Shown here: positions 43,267 through 52,700 of the stretch, one piece after another
How the letters are laid out: each line of letters begins with the position of its first letter
Position numbering within the stretch: position 1 is the stretch's first letter
Source: UBA5078 sp033721235
Lineage (GTDB): Bacteria; Pseudomonadota; Gammaproteobacteria; Pseudomonadales; Pseudohongiellaceae
Direction: 5' to 3'
NCBI GenBank assembly: GCA_033721235.1
Contig: JAWWAY010000006.1
Span: forward strand, 62,001-126,000
DNA length: 64,000 bases
The notes under the pieces: generated by a model
What the model saw: the letters and a program-made list of their open reading frames with translations, nothing else
Databases searched by the model: none
Told to the model about the DNA's origin: nothing
Program-made: the position numbers and the translations under genes

Positions 43267-43387
43267 GCTTACTCTCCTTTGCTGGAGGCTAAATAAAAAT
43301 CGAGTATAGTGAGTCCTACGAAGCTAGAGGCGAAAACTGTCGAAACGCGCCTGCTAATGCCTAAAAAGAATAAGCATATCTTAATGT

Positions 43388-43422
43388 ATTCTTTTAAAGA
43401 ATAAGATGTGTTCGTCTATAAT
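43388..43422 (+). promoter_or_regulatory. promoter of the SLC13 transporter gene overlapped by a perfect palindrome
   Basis: A perfect TATAAT (43417-43422) lies 61 bases before the ATG. The 15-bp palindrome ATTCTTT-T-AAAGAAT (43388-43402) covers the position of the -35 box (TTAAAG, 17-base spacing). The -35 itself is poor, so an activator or a repressor could act here. Confidence 0.5.
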
Positions 43423-43482
43423 GCGTGGTCTCATAGTACTACCGAGCGCGTACGCTTCGGCACAAATGACAGGATACTGAAA

Positions 43483-45255
43483 ATGGAATGGCAGGCATGG
43501 TTATCGTTAACTCTGACCGTTGGCGTTATCAGCGCTCTAATACTCACTCGCTTAAGTCCCCACTTTGTATTGATGGGCGCTCTTGCCGTGCTTAGTTTGG
43601 CGGGCGTACTGACTCCCGAAGAAGCGCTTTCCGGTTTCGCCAATCCAGGACTGGCAACCGTTGCCGCTATGTTTGTGGTAGCGGCTGGTTTACACGCCTC
43701 TGGTGGTGTCGATTTGCTGGTCAATAAGTTTCTCGGCCGTCCTGCAAATACACGCGCCGCTATGTTGCGCCTCTTCCTGCCGGTCGTGCCTTTAAGCGGT
43801 TTTCTTAATAATACTCCCGTCGTAGCGACTATGATTCCGGCGGTGAATGCATGGTGTCGTCGAATCGATATTGCCCCTTCCAAGCTTATGATTCCGCTTA
43901 GCTATGGTGCGATTATGGGAGGGTGCCTGACGCTCATCGGGACCAGTACCAACTTGGTAGTGAGCGGGCAGTATCAGGCTTTAACGGGGCAACCTGGCTT
44001 TTCGATATTTGCCATTACCCCACTTGGTTTGCCGGTGGCGATTATTGGCTTGTGCTATATGTTATTCGTATTGCCAAAGTTGCTGCCAGATCGGCGCGAG
44101 AAGAAACCGTTTCAGAATATGCGCGAGTTTACGCTTGAAGTGGCAGTAGACCCGAATGGGCCGCTGGTTGGCTTGAGCGTAGAAGAGGCGGGCCTGCGTA
44201 ATCTGCAGCGCGTCTACTTAGTTGAAATTGAGCGAGGCGATAATATCGTGACCGCGGTGCCCTCGGAGGAGCAGCTGCGCGGCGGAGACAGGCTTGTTTT
44301 CGCGGGAGAAACGGAGGCAATTTCAGACTTGTTGCGGATTAACGGCATTGTCGCCTCTGTCAGTGAAGATAAAGCAGCCATGTCGGAGTCACGAGCAGAG
44401 CGGCGCTTGATCGAGGTGGTGGTATCCCAGTCTTGCTCATCAATTGGGGAAACAGTGAGGGGGTCGCGTTTTCGTGATCGTTACGGTGCTGTAGTGCTTG
44501 CGGTTGCCAGAAACGGTGAGCGTGTTGCCGGTAACTTGGGCAGCATTATTATTAAGCCCGGTGACACTCTGTTATTGGAGGCTCGCCCAGCCTTCGTTAG
44601 CCGGCAGAAATACAATAAAGACTTCTTGGTGATTAATGATCTAGATACTGTGCAGCCTAGACATGACAAGGCGCTGCTGGCATGGGGCATTTTGCTGGGA
44701 CTTGTTCTTTGTGCAGGCCTAGGACTATTAAGCATGCTAAACGCCGCGCTGCTAGGGGCGGGAATCATGTTGTTGACGGGCTGTCTCTCTGTTAGCCAGG
44801 CCGAAAAGAGCTTAGAGTTTAATATCCTGATAACTATCGCCGCGTCGTTTGCGCTTGGCATAGCCCTGCAAAAAACGGGGGTGGCGCAAGTACTAGCCGA
44901 GGGCATTGTCAGCCTTAGCGGTGGGCGTCCTTGGTTGCTGCTGTTATTAACTTACGCCGCCGTTTCGCTACTGACGGAAACCGTTACTAACAATGCGGCT
45001 GCAGTTATCATGGTGCCTATTGTGTTAGCCATTGCTACTCAAGCGGGCTTGAACCCTGAGCCTTTCATGTTCGCCGTGATGATGGCAGCCTCCGCCAGTT
45101 TTGCGACTCCATTGGGATACCAGACCAATCTGATGGTCTATGGTCCTGGCGCTTATCGATTTAGTGATTTTGTTCGTGCGGGGCTGCCAATGAATATTTT
45201 GATTGGTGTCAGTACAGTGACTATTTTGTTGATTGCTTGGCCGCTTACACTGTAG
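43483..45255 (+). CDS. SLC13/DASS-type transporter with two RCK_C (TrkA-C) domains
   Basis: A 590-aa inner-membrane permease. The N-terminal half has about five or six helices and the conserved SGFLNNTPVVATMIPAV motif; GCLTLIGTSTNLVVSG follows. A cytoplasmic central region (about 210-385) contains two TrkA-C domains (LVGLSVEEAGLRNLQRVYLV; IGETVRGSRFRDRYGAVVL). The second half repeats the pattern, with LLTETVTNNAAAVIMVPI and FATPLGYQTNLMVYGPG. Related proteins carry sulfate, dicarboxylates or other anions with Na+. The start at 43483 gives the natural N-terminus; 43408 would add a polar 25-residue extension. Substrate unknown. Confidence 0.9.
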   Translation: MEWQAWLSLTLTVGVISALILTRLSPHFVLMGALAVLSLAGVLTPEEALSGFANPGLATVAAMFVVAAGLHASGGVDLLVNKFLGRPANTRAAMLRLFLPVVPLSGFLNNTPVVATMIPAVNAWCRRIDIAPSKLMIPLSYGAIMGGCLTLIGTSTNLVVSGQYQALTGQPGFSIFAITPLGLPVAIIGLCYMLFVLPKLLPDRREKKPFQNMREFTLEVAVDPNGPLVGLSVEEAGLRNLQRVYLVEIERGDNIVTAVPSEEQLRGGDRLVFAGETEAISDLLRINGIVASVSEDKAAMSESRAERRLIEVVVSQSCSSIGETVRGSRFRDRYGAVVLAVARNGERVAGNLGSIIIKPGDTLLLEARPAFVSRQKYNKDFLVINDLDTVQPRHDKALLAWGILLGLVLCAGLGLLSMLNAALLGAGIMLLTGCLSVSQAEKSLEFNILITIAASFALGIALQKTGVAQVLAEGIVSLSGGRPWLLLLLTYAAVSLLTETVTNNAAAVIMVPIVLAIATQAGLNPEPFMFAVMMAASASFATPLGYQTNLMVYGPGAYRFSDFVRAGLPMNILIGVSTVTILLIAWPLTL

Positions 45256-45278
45256 TGCAAGCAGCCAAGCCATAGACT

Positions 45279-47384
45279 TTAGTTAACGCTAAAGACGTAC
45301 ACAGCGTTGCCACTCGAGGGATAGGTGATCTCCGGAGTCACAACAGCAGGGACGGATCGGGGGCTGGTGCCACCTAGGGCTGTCGTTACAGCGATGTACT
45401 GCTTACCGTCAACGGCGAAAGACAATGGATGACCTTGCACCGACGTGCCAAGTCTCGTTTCCCAAAGAATTTCGCCGGTGTGGACATCGAAGGCTCTAAA
45501 GCGGCGGTCTAGATCGCCGGCAAACACTAAGTCACCCGCTGTAGATAGTACACCGGTGATGAACGAGGCGCGTTGCTCGTAACTCCAAACCTCTTCCATA
45601 GTATCGACGTTATAAGCGGCGAGCTTCCCGATATTGCCGTTGCTGCCGGGCATCTCGAAGAATCGTCGGCTAGCGGCGAGACCACCCGAGCCAGGTACTA
45701 GCTCTACTGCTCTGGCTGCGTTCTCCAAACAAGTTTGGCTTAGTGGCGCAATCATCAGCCCCGATGGCTCGTGATAACTCATCGAATGCCAATCTTTACC
45801 GCCAGCACTGCTAGGGCAGGCCGAAGTCCATTCATCAATTTGCGCATTCATAATATCTTCACGATAGGTGACCTCGCCTGTGTCGGGATCGATATTGGTG
45901 AAGGCATTTTGGAATACGGTTTCGGTATAATCTAAGAATTCACCGGTGACACGGTCATTCTTCCACAGGATGCCGTATTTACCGAGCGAGAAGACAAGCT
46001 TGCGTCCATTGCGATCAACTAGCACTCGCTCAAACACTTCGTCTAAGTCCAGTGCTTCACCGGGAACATGTTGGAAGTGCCAGTTCAATTCGCCAGTGTC
46101 AATGTCTAGGGCAATAGTTGAGTTGGTGTAAAGCCCTGCATCATGTATTGACATGTGTCGGCTTACGGGTACCCAGGGTTTTGCTTGCGCCGTTCCCCAG
46201 TAGGTAAGTTTTAGCTCAGGGTCATAGCTGCCCGTGATCCACGTCTCACCTCCTTTTCTGTATAGATTCTCCAGCTCGCCCCAAGTATCACCACCGGGAG
46301 TACCTTCGTGCGCAACGGTGTTGAATTCCCAAAGCCTTTCGCCGGTATCGACATCATGAGCGGTAACATAGCAGTTCTCTACAATATAGGTAGCGCATCC
46401 GGCCTGACCCAGAATTACTTTGCCATCTGCGACGATCGGGCCACTTGAGTTAGAGAAACCTTTGCTATTGTCGGCCACAACTACTTCCCAAATCTTCTCG
46501 CCCGTGCGGGCGTCCAGAGCCATTAATCGGGCATCGGTGGTTGCGTGAATAATCTTGTCATCGTAAATGGCGATATTGCGCATATCTTCGCGCGTTTCAG
46601 AGCCTCCATGGTGTTCCCAAATCAACTCGCCGGTCGCTGCATCCAGAGCCTGTATGATATTGCTGGTATTAATGAGATACATGGTACCATCGTAAACGAT
46701 GGGGGCCGGTTCGGAGGCGCCTTCATGCATATTCCAAACCCATTCCAATTGCAGGCTGCCAACATTTTCTTTGTTGATTTGCTCTAGCGGGCTAAAGCTC
46801 CACGCTTGATAATTACCCCGCCACATTAACCAGTCGGCGGGGTCGGGGTTGGCCATCATTTCATCGTTCAAGGGCGTGAAATTTTCGACAGTTCCGGCAA
46901 ACGTGACACCTACTGGTGGCTCGGATTGTTGGCTCGAGCGCTCTGTTGTGGGTGTTACGTTTGCTAATACACTAGCGATCGTAACGCTGGTGTCGGCATC
47001 TAATGTTTCGTCTCCCGCTTCGCCACCGTTGTTATCGAGAATATGGGCTAGGATGTTGGATACGGTATCGTCCTCCAAGGTACTGTCATTGCCTGGTGGC
47101 ATAGAGGATTGTATAAGACGAAATAGGTCGTCCGTATTGCGGCCGTTCCAGCGCGAAGTAAAGCCAGAGCCACTGAGCTGAGGAGCTAGTGTTGTTCCCT
47201 GTAAATCTGCCCCGTGGCAGCTTGCGCAGTTCTGTGCAAACTCCTGTTGACCAGCATCGGCTTGTTCTTGCGTGAACGGCGTGGCAGCTTGCGCGTAAAC
47301 GCTGGAGTTGATGGCGGCTATGGCAAAACTTAAAAGTGTGTAGTGAATTGAGTGTTTCAATTTTTGGGAGCGAAGAGTTTTCAT
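45279..47384 (-). CDS. PQQ dehydrogenase with N-terminal cytochrome c domain
   Basis: A 701-aa exported quinohaemoprotein. A signal peptide (cleavage near VYAQA) is followed by a cytochrome c domain with CASCH at residues 53-57 and SSMPPGN as possible axial Met. The PQQ propeller occupies about 170-700, with W motifs (LDARTGEKIWEV, HDVDTGERLWEF, LDIDTGELNWHF). The haem domain is N-terminal, whereas type II/III alcohol dehydrogenases carry it at the C-terminus. The vicinal Cys pair is absent (EDMRNIAI at that position). The catalytic segment reads EALDLDEVF, keeping a D-x-D. It is preceded by a CHRD gene. Substrate unknown. Confidence 0.88.
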   Translation of the reverse strand: MKTLRSQKLKHSIHYTLLSFAIAAINSSVYAQAATPFTQEQADAGQQEFAQNCASCHGADLQGTTLAPQLSGSGFTSRWNGRNTDDLFRLIQSSMPPGNDSTLEDDTVSNILAHILDNNGGEAGDETLDADTSVTIASVLANVTPTTERSSQQSEPPVGVTFAGTVENFTPLNDEMMANPDPADWLMWRGNYQAWSFSPLEQINKENVGSLQLEWVWNMHEGASEPAPIVYDGTMYLINTSNIIQALDAATGELIWEHHGGSETREDMRNIAIYDDKIIHATTDARLMALDARTGEKIWEVVVADNSKGFSNSSGPIVADGKVILGQAGCATYIVENCYVTAHDVDTGERLWEFNTVAHEGTPGGDTWGELENLYRKGGETWITGSYDPELKLTYWGTAQAKPWVPVSRHMSIHDAGLYTNSTIALDIDTGELNWHFQHVPGEALDLDEVFERVLVDRNGRKLVFSLGKYGILWKNDRVTGEFLDYTETVFQNAFTNIDPDTGEVTYREDIMNAQIDEWTSACPSSAGGKDWHSMSYHEPSGLMIAPLSQTCLENAARAVELVPGSGGLAASRRFFEMPGSNGNIGKLAAYNVDTMEEVWSYEQRASFITGVLSTAGDLVFAGDLDRRFRAFDVHTGEILWETRLGTSVQGHPLSFAVDGKQYIAVTTALGGTSPRSVPAVVTPEITYPSSGNAVYVFSVN

Positions 47385-47427
47385 AATTGCCTCAAATAAG
47401 TATTTAGTGATTACAGTGAGCTAGGCC

Positions 47428-47898
47428 TTAGTGGAGAAGCCAGCCGCGCAGCTCCCCAGAGGGATTGTCTTCGCTGTGAATCTGGATATAGAGTCCTTCG
47501 GCGTGAAGCGCGTCAATGAGATCCTCGCTTATTGATACCTGAGCGTTCAGGCGTCCGCTGCCATCGTTCAGATCACTCAGCTCCAGCGAGAAGGCGACTG
47601 GACCTGGTTGTGCTTTGGGGCCTTTGTGGATATGCGCCGATGTTGCCTTGGAACTCATGCCCTTGAACTCGCCGCTGAGAGTCAGGATGTTGCCCTCTAG
47701 GCTTGCATTGACCCGACCTTCGCCAGTGATGGTATTGACGGTTAAGAATGTAACGGGCATCGGCGACAGGCGAGCGTGTAAGGCGTTCATGTCTGCGGCA
47801 GTCGCCGGTGATGCCTCCAAGGTGAACGCGAGAGCTAGCAATAGCGTTAACGAACCTATGTATTTTGCTTTGTCTATTGTTGTTTTAAGCCTTCTCAT
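47428..47898 (-). CDS. exported CHRD-domain protein
   Basis: A 156-aa protein with a signal peptide (SLTLLLALAFTLEASPATAA) and one CHRD domain: TGEGRVNASLEGNILTLSGE, ATSAHIHKGP, GPVAFSLELSD and YIQIHSEDNPSGELRGWLL. CHRD domains occur in chordin and in many bacterial exported proteins; their function in bacteria is not known, though the conserved His residues suggest metal binding. I choose ATG 47898, which has GAGGG seven bases upstream. It lies 43 bases before the PQQ dehydrogenase start and probably shares its transcript. Confidence 0.85.
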   Translation of the reverse strand: MRRLKTTIDKAKYIGSLTLLLALAFTLEASPATAADMNALHARLSPMPVTFLTVNTITGEGRVNASLEGNILTLSGEFKGMSSKATSAHIHKGPKAQPGPVAFSLELSDLNDGSGRLNAQVSISEDLIDALHAEGLYIQIHSEDNPSGELRGWLLH

Positions 47899-47987
47899 TA
47901 GTACCCTCATTCTTATGTCGATTAAAAAATTGCAGTGCCATTATACGAGGCTAATGCCTCTACGCTAGCCATTTGTCCCGAACTAGG

Positions 47988-49583
47988 CTAGGGCGAAATG
48001 GCTGAGCGAGGAGCCGCATCTACCTGCTTAATAAAATAGGCTAGAAAGCGAGCCATACGCTCTAGGCCAGGCTCTGAGATGGCTTCCAGTACTTCGCCAC
48101 TGGTGTGATACAGGGGGGGCGCTTGCATGGTAGTGACTATTGGAGCTTCTAAAGAGCGATAGCCGCCACCTTCCCCACTCGCCATCGTATTAGCTTCGGA
48201 AACGAAATTTGTGCCATATAGGGCGACACCGGATTCTATTAGGCCTTCCAAGAAGGGGGCGCTATTGGTAATGCCCGCTACGATAGGCGCCTCGCCAACG
48301 TCGGCAACAAAGTCTCTATAGCCATCACTGGCCTGACTTCGTGCTGGGACGAAATTGCGTTGAGCCACGTGTTCGATGTTGAGGGCTAGAACGCTCTTGC
48401 TAGCAAGCTCTGGGTTTAGTGCCACAAAATTGCGCGGCCCATTGAGGCCACTGGTATGGTGGCCAGCGCTAGCGACAAATACGAGAGTTCGCTTGGTTCT
48501 ATTTTCTGGTTTGGCAAAATGGCGTGCGAGAGCGATTTGCACGGCCAGGCCGTCACCATTATCCCCGGCACCGTCAAACCAGGCATCCACGTGAGCGTTG
48601 ATGATGATTGTTTCATCGCTCTCGGATCCGGGTAAGACGCCGACACCGTTTACAGCCGACAGGCCTGTGAATATTTGAGTTTCTAGGGTGGCCTCAACCG
48701 TGACAGAATCTTGCAGGCCTTTCAGGCTCGCTTCGCTTAACACTTTCTCCAAGAATGCACCATCTCGGCCTCCAATATTGAAGCATGGGCCGCCGCAGTT
48801 GCGAAAATCCGTGGCCAGCTCATTACCGGGTAGTTGCATTATGTTGATTACGGCCACTGCGCCTTGCTCAAACATCGCTCGCATTCGCGGTACGGTAGGT
48901 GTGCGTTCAAACACCATATGCCCCTGGGGCACCACTTTCTGCACGGCAATCTTGCCTTGTAGGTCTAAGTTCGCGAGCTCTGCTGGGCTTCCAGTTCCTG
49001 CGTAGACTAGCTGTGCGCTTAGTTTGCCTCCCTCTATATTGGAAGGGGATAAAGGCATTGCTGTCTCTAGAATAATGTCTTGAGAGTTGGCGCCGAAAGC
49101 CGGATTAGCCTTGAGCCGTAGCTCCCAAGATAGGGGAAGCCAAAACTCGGCATCCTCAGCCTGAGTAAAGCTCTGAAGCCTAACGTCCTCTATGCCAGCT
49201 TCGCGGAGCTTGTTTGCCGCCCATCGGGTAGTCTCTTCTCCAGAGTCAAATCCCGAGATGCGACCCCAGAGCTGGCCGGATCCTATTTCCTTATTGGCTC
49301 TGCTACGCTTCGATATTTCCACTATCTCGACTAGGTCTGGCCATATCTGATCGCCCTGTAGCTCGGTAAATTGAGACTCGCTTTGAGGATGGGTGGCTGG
49401 CGCTGGCCCCCTGCTGCCAACTAAGGCTGGAAGCGTATGAGGCGCAAAGCTTGGGGGTGTTTCTAGGCCAAACCAAGCGTCCGAAGTTGATTGCGCCAAG
49501 CAAGCGCTGCTTAGTCCCCAAAGGAGGAAGGGGATGAACCGGCAGATGAGTCTCTGTCTGCCTTGGAAGAGGCGATAATCCAT
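47988..49583 (-). CDS. exported M28-like peptidase with PA domain; Glu pair replaced by His-His
   Basis: A 531-aa exported protein (signal peptide ending SSACLAQ). A PA domain (about 180-290) is inserted before the peptidase core. The core keeps HVDAWFDGAGDNGDG with the His and Asp metal ligands, and a C-terminal PLYHTSGEVL. In normal M28 enzymes the next motif is a Glu-Glu pair (catalytic base and metal ligand). Here that position reads SAGHHTSGLNG (His-His), and the later Asp segment reads NIEHVAQ. The protein may be inactive, bind metal differently, or act on another substrate. I start at ATG 49583, preceded by GGAG. Confidence 0.85.
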   Translation of the reverse strand: MDYRLFQGRQRLICRFIPFLLWGLSSACLAQSTSDAWFGLETPPSFAPHTLPALVGSRGPAPATHPQSESQFTELQGDQIWPDLVEIVEISKRSRANKEIGSGQLWGRISGFDSGEETTRWAANKLREAGIEDVRLQSFTQAEDAEFWLPLSWELRLKANPAFGANSQDIILETAMPLSPSNIEGGKLSAQLVYAGTGSPAELANLDLQGKIAVQKVVPQGHMVFERTPTVPRMRAMFEQGAVAVINIMQLPGNELATDFRNCGGPCFNIGGRDGAFLEKVLSEASLKGLQDSVTVEATLETQIFTGLSAVNGVGVLPGSESDETIIINAHVDAWFDGAGDNGDGLAVQIALARHFAKPENRTKRTLVFVASAGHHTSGLNGPRNFVALNPELASKSVLALNIEHVAQRNFVPARSQASDGYRDFVADVGEAPIVAGITNSAPFLEGLIESGVALYGTNFVSEANTMASGEGGGYRSLEAPIVTTMQAPPLYHTSGEVLEAISEPGLERMARFLAYFIKQVDAAPRSAISP

Positions 49584-49703
49584 TGTGAACTCCAAGTTTT
49601 ATTATTGTTCTAGGCAGCTTAGCTGCTCGCGCTGTCGTTAGCGTGATTGTAGAGTCAAATTAAACCTTATATGATCGTTAACTTCTATATGCAAATATAC
49701 TCG

Positions 49704-49709
49704 TATAAT
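49704..49709 (+). promoter_or_regulatory. candidate -10 box upstream of the 7TM hybrid kinase gene
   Basis: A perfect TATAAT about 78 bases before the kinase start, in a locally AT-rich stretch. No good -35 at normal spacing was found. Confidence 0.3.
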
Positions 49710-49786
49710 CTAGTGATAGGGTCAGTTCGGCTCTATTACACTAGGTTTCGCCTCTAAGCGAAATACCGTAATAAGACCACTCACAT

Positions 49787-52700
49787 ATGGCGCATATGAC
49801 AAGGATTATCGTTAGAGCTTTTTATTTTTTCCTGTTGCTAAACAGTGCGGCGGTATTGGGTGCCACTCTTGGAGATGAGCACGGGGAGGTCTTCCTTGGA
49901 GGAGAGCTGCGTTATGTCGAAGACGTCCGTAGCTCATTTAGTATTGAGGAGGCAAGAGAGGCTCTCTATTCGGAGGGCGTAAACTGGGATGCGCCCGGTT
50001 TTCCCGTATTCGGTTTCTCAAGTTCGAGCTACTGGGCGAGCGTGAGCGTAGATAATTCCTTTGCCACTGATCAGCAGTGGATTATGAAAATGGCATTTGC
50101 CCCTACCGATGAGATCGATTTCTACTATCAGGATCGCTCAGCTAATTGGGTACATAAGAAAGGTGGCGACTCATTGCCTTTCTCTGTGCGCGACGTTGAA
50201 CACCACGCTATCACCTTCAGTTTTCCTGTTTATGCAGGAGAGATCCAGACTTTTTATTTTAGGGTGAAAAACAGTGGCTCGGTACAGCTGCCAATCTCAG
50301 CTATCAGTCTGGAAAATCTTCAGGAACAAACGCGAAGTGAATATTGGCTAATCGGCATGCTCTATGGCGCTTTATTGGTTATGGCTTTCTATAGTTGCGC
50401 CATTTGGGCTACAACTCACGACAAAAGTTATCTGTTCTTCTCGGCTTTTCTGCTTTCCGGTCTGCTCTACAACCTTTCTATGCAGGGCTTAGCATTCCAG
50501 TATTTTTGGCCTGACAATATTTATTGGTCCAATCGCGCGATGCCGACCTTTACCATGCTTGCCTGCGCTTCGGGCTTGGCATTCGTCTCGCGCTTTTTAA
50601 ATCTGCAGCGTCTCAGTCGTAAGCTCAATAATTTGATGTTCATGCTGAGCATGGCCACTTTAGTTATAGCGGTTGTCGGATTAGTTTTACCGCTCCGGTG
50701 GATAATTCGAGTCGATGTTCTTGTGGTGTTAGGCGTGCTGGCAGCCGTTATGTACGTGACCTACTTCGGCTTAAAACGCAATAATAGACAAGCTGCTTTC
50801 TTGGCTATTGCATGGTCAATATTGATGCTCAGTGTGCTTATAGAGATGGCCCAGCGTCTAGGGGTCAATATGCCGCCCACACTGAGCTTCCATAGTATTC
50901 AATTCGGAACTGTCTTAGGGGCAATGATAATCGCACTCGGTTTGGGTGACCAAATCAATTCCTTACTTAAAAACTATGGCAGCGTCCAGAATGAGATGCT
51001 AAAGGCCAATCAGCAAAAAATCGAAGCCTTGCAGAATGCCGATGACCTGAAGGAAGAGTTCATAGCAAATGTATCTCACGAATTGAAAACTCCTCTAACG
51101 GGTATTATCGGCTTGTCGGAGATTATTCTCGATAGTAAGAAGGGACAGCTTGATCCAAGCACGCTCGAAAGCTTGAATATGATTCGCATTAGTGGGCAGC
51201 GACTGGCGAATCTGGTGAATGACGTCATTGATTTTTCGTCCATTAAACACGGTGAGCTTGAGTTAGATAGGCGCGCCGTAGATCTGAAGAAAGTTTGCAG
51301 TCTAGTGATCAAAATGTGCCGTTCTCTAGTTGGGGATAAACCTATTCAATTGGCAGAGCATTTTCCTGACGAGCCAGTAATAGTGTTAGGCGATGAAGAT
51401 CGCTTGCAGCAAATTCTCTTTAACTTAGTTTCCAATGCCATCAAATTTACGCCACGCGGCTGGGTCGCCATCTCCATAGAGCTGATTGATATTGATGTGC
51501 GTATCAGTGTGAAAGACACCGGTGTAGGTATTTCAAGAGAGCAGCAGGCGCGAATTTTTAATCGCTTTTATCAGATCGATTCTACTGCGACACGCGAGCG
51601 CGGCGGTACCGGGCTTGGTTTGGCGATATCGCAAAAACTGGTAGAGCTACACGGGACGGAAATTGTACTGCGCAGTAGTCTAGGTGAAGGCTCGACATTC
51701 TACTTCGACCTGCCCTTATATGGTGGGCAGCTGCTTTCCCGCGATAGTAATGCATCGGAGTTATCCGCTCCCTCTCAAAAAGATGCAGCAGAGCTAGCTT
51801 CTAGGCCTCTTGAGGTTAAGCAGAGAACAGAGCGTAGGGCTGTGGCCGCAGAACTGGAAGAACAGGTGCTATCGGTCGAGCTTTCGAGCAAGCGTCGCAA
51901 GGTACTAGTTGTAGACGATGAGTATCTCAATGTGAAGATCGTAAAGGAGCACCTTAGCGCCCACTACGAAATTGTTACCGCTCTGGGTGGGCTGGAAGCT
52001 TTGGAGATTATCGAAAAGGATAAGCCCGATCTGCTCGTACTAGATTTAATGATGCCTATTATGACGGGTTTTGAACTATGCCAGAGGGTCCGACAGAAAT
52101 ATAGTTTGGATGAGTTGCCAATCGTTATTCTCACTGCAAAAAACAGAGTTGAAGACTTAGTCAAAGGCTTAAGCATGGGAGCGAACGACTATATAAGCAA
52201 GCCGTTTAGTAAGGAAGAGTTGCGTGTGCGTGTAGGTAAGCAGGTAGAGCTGCTGGATCTACGTGAGGTTCGTAAAGAGAATGAAGTGCTAAACTGGCAG
52301 TTGGCTCGCTACCAAGAGAGCGAGAAACGCTTGCGTGAACGAGAAACGCGTCTCGCCGGCATGCTTAATATTACCAGCGATGCACTAATTAGCATTAATG
52401 AACAGGGCACTATAGTTTTTATTAACAAGCCCGCAGAGGACTTGTTAGGCGTTGACTCCGACCAATACACAGGGCAGGCCTTTAGTGAGCTAGCAGGAGT
52501 ATTGGAGTCCTTGTGTAAAGGCTGCGCTGAGCACTTGAGATTTCCTTTCGATGAGTCTGTGCTCTCTAACGCTGAGGAGCCAAGTTATTATCACTTCACT
52601 CTTATGCTCAATGACGGCAATAGTGAACAAGCAACGCCTACAGAGGTACGCATGGCGGTGTTGACACTTAGCTTAGAATACGACTTTTATCTCTTGACCC

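Noticed and set aside
45268..45288. CTTTAG/CTAAAG inverted repeat between the SLC13 and PQQ dehydrogenase genes.
   Set aside because: Only a 6-bp AT-rich stem overlapping the end of the dehydrogenase gene; too weak for a terminator.
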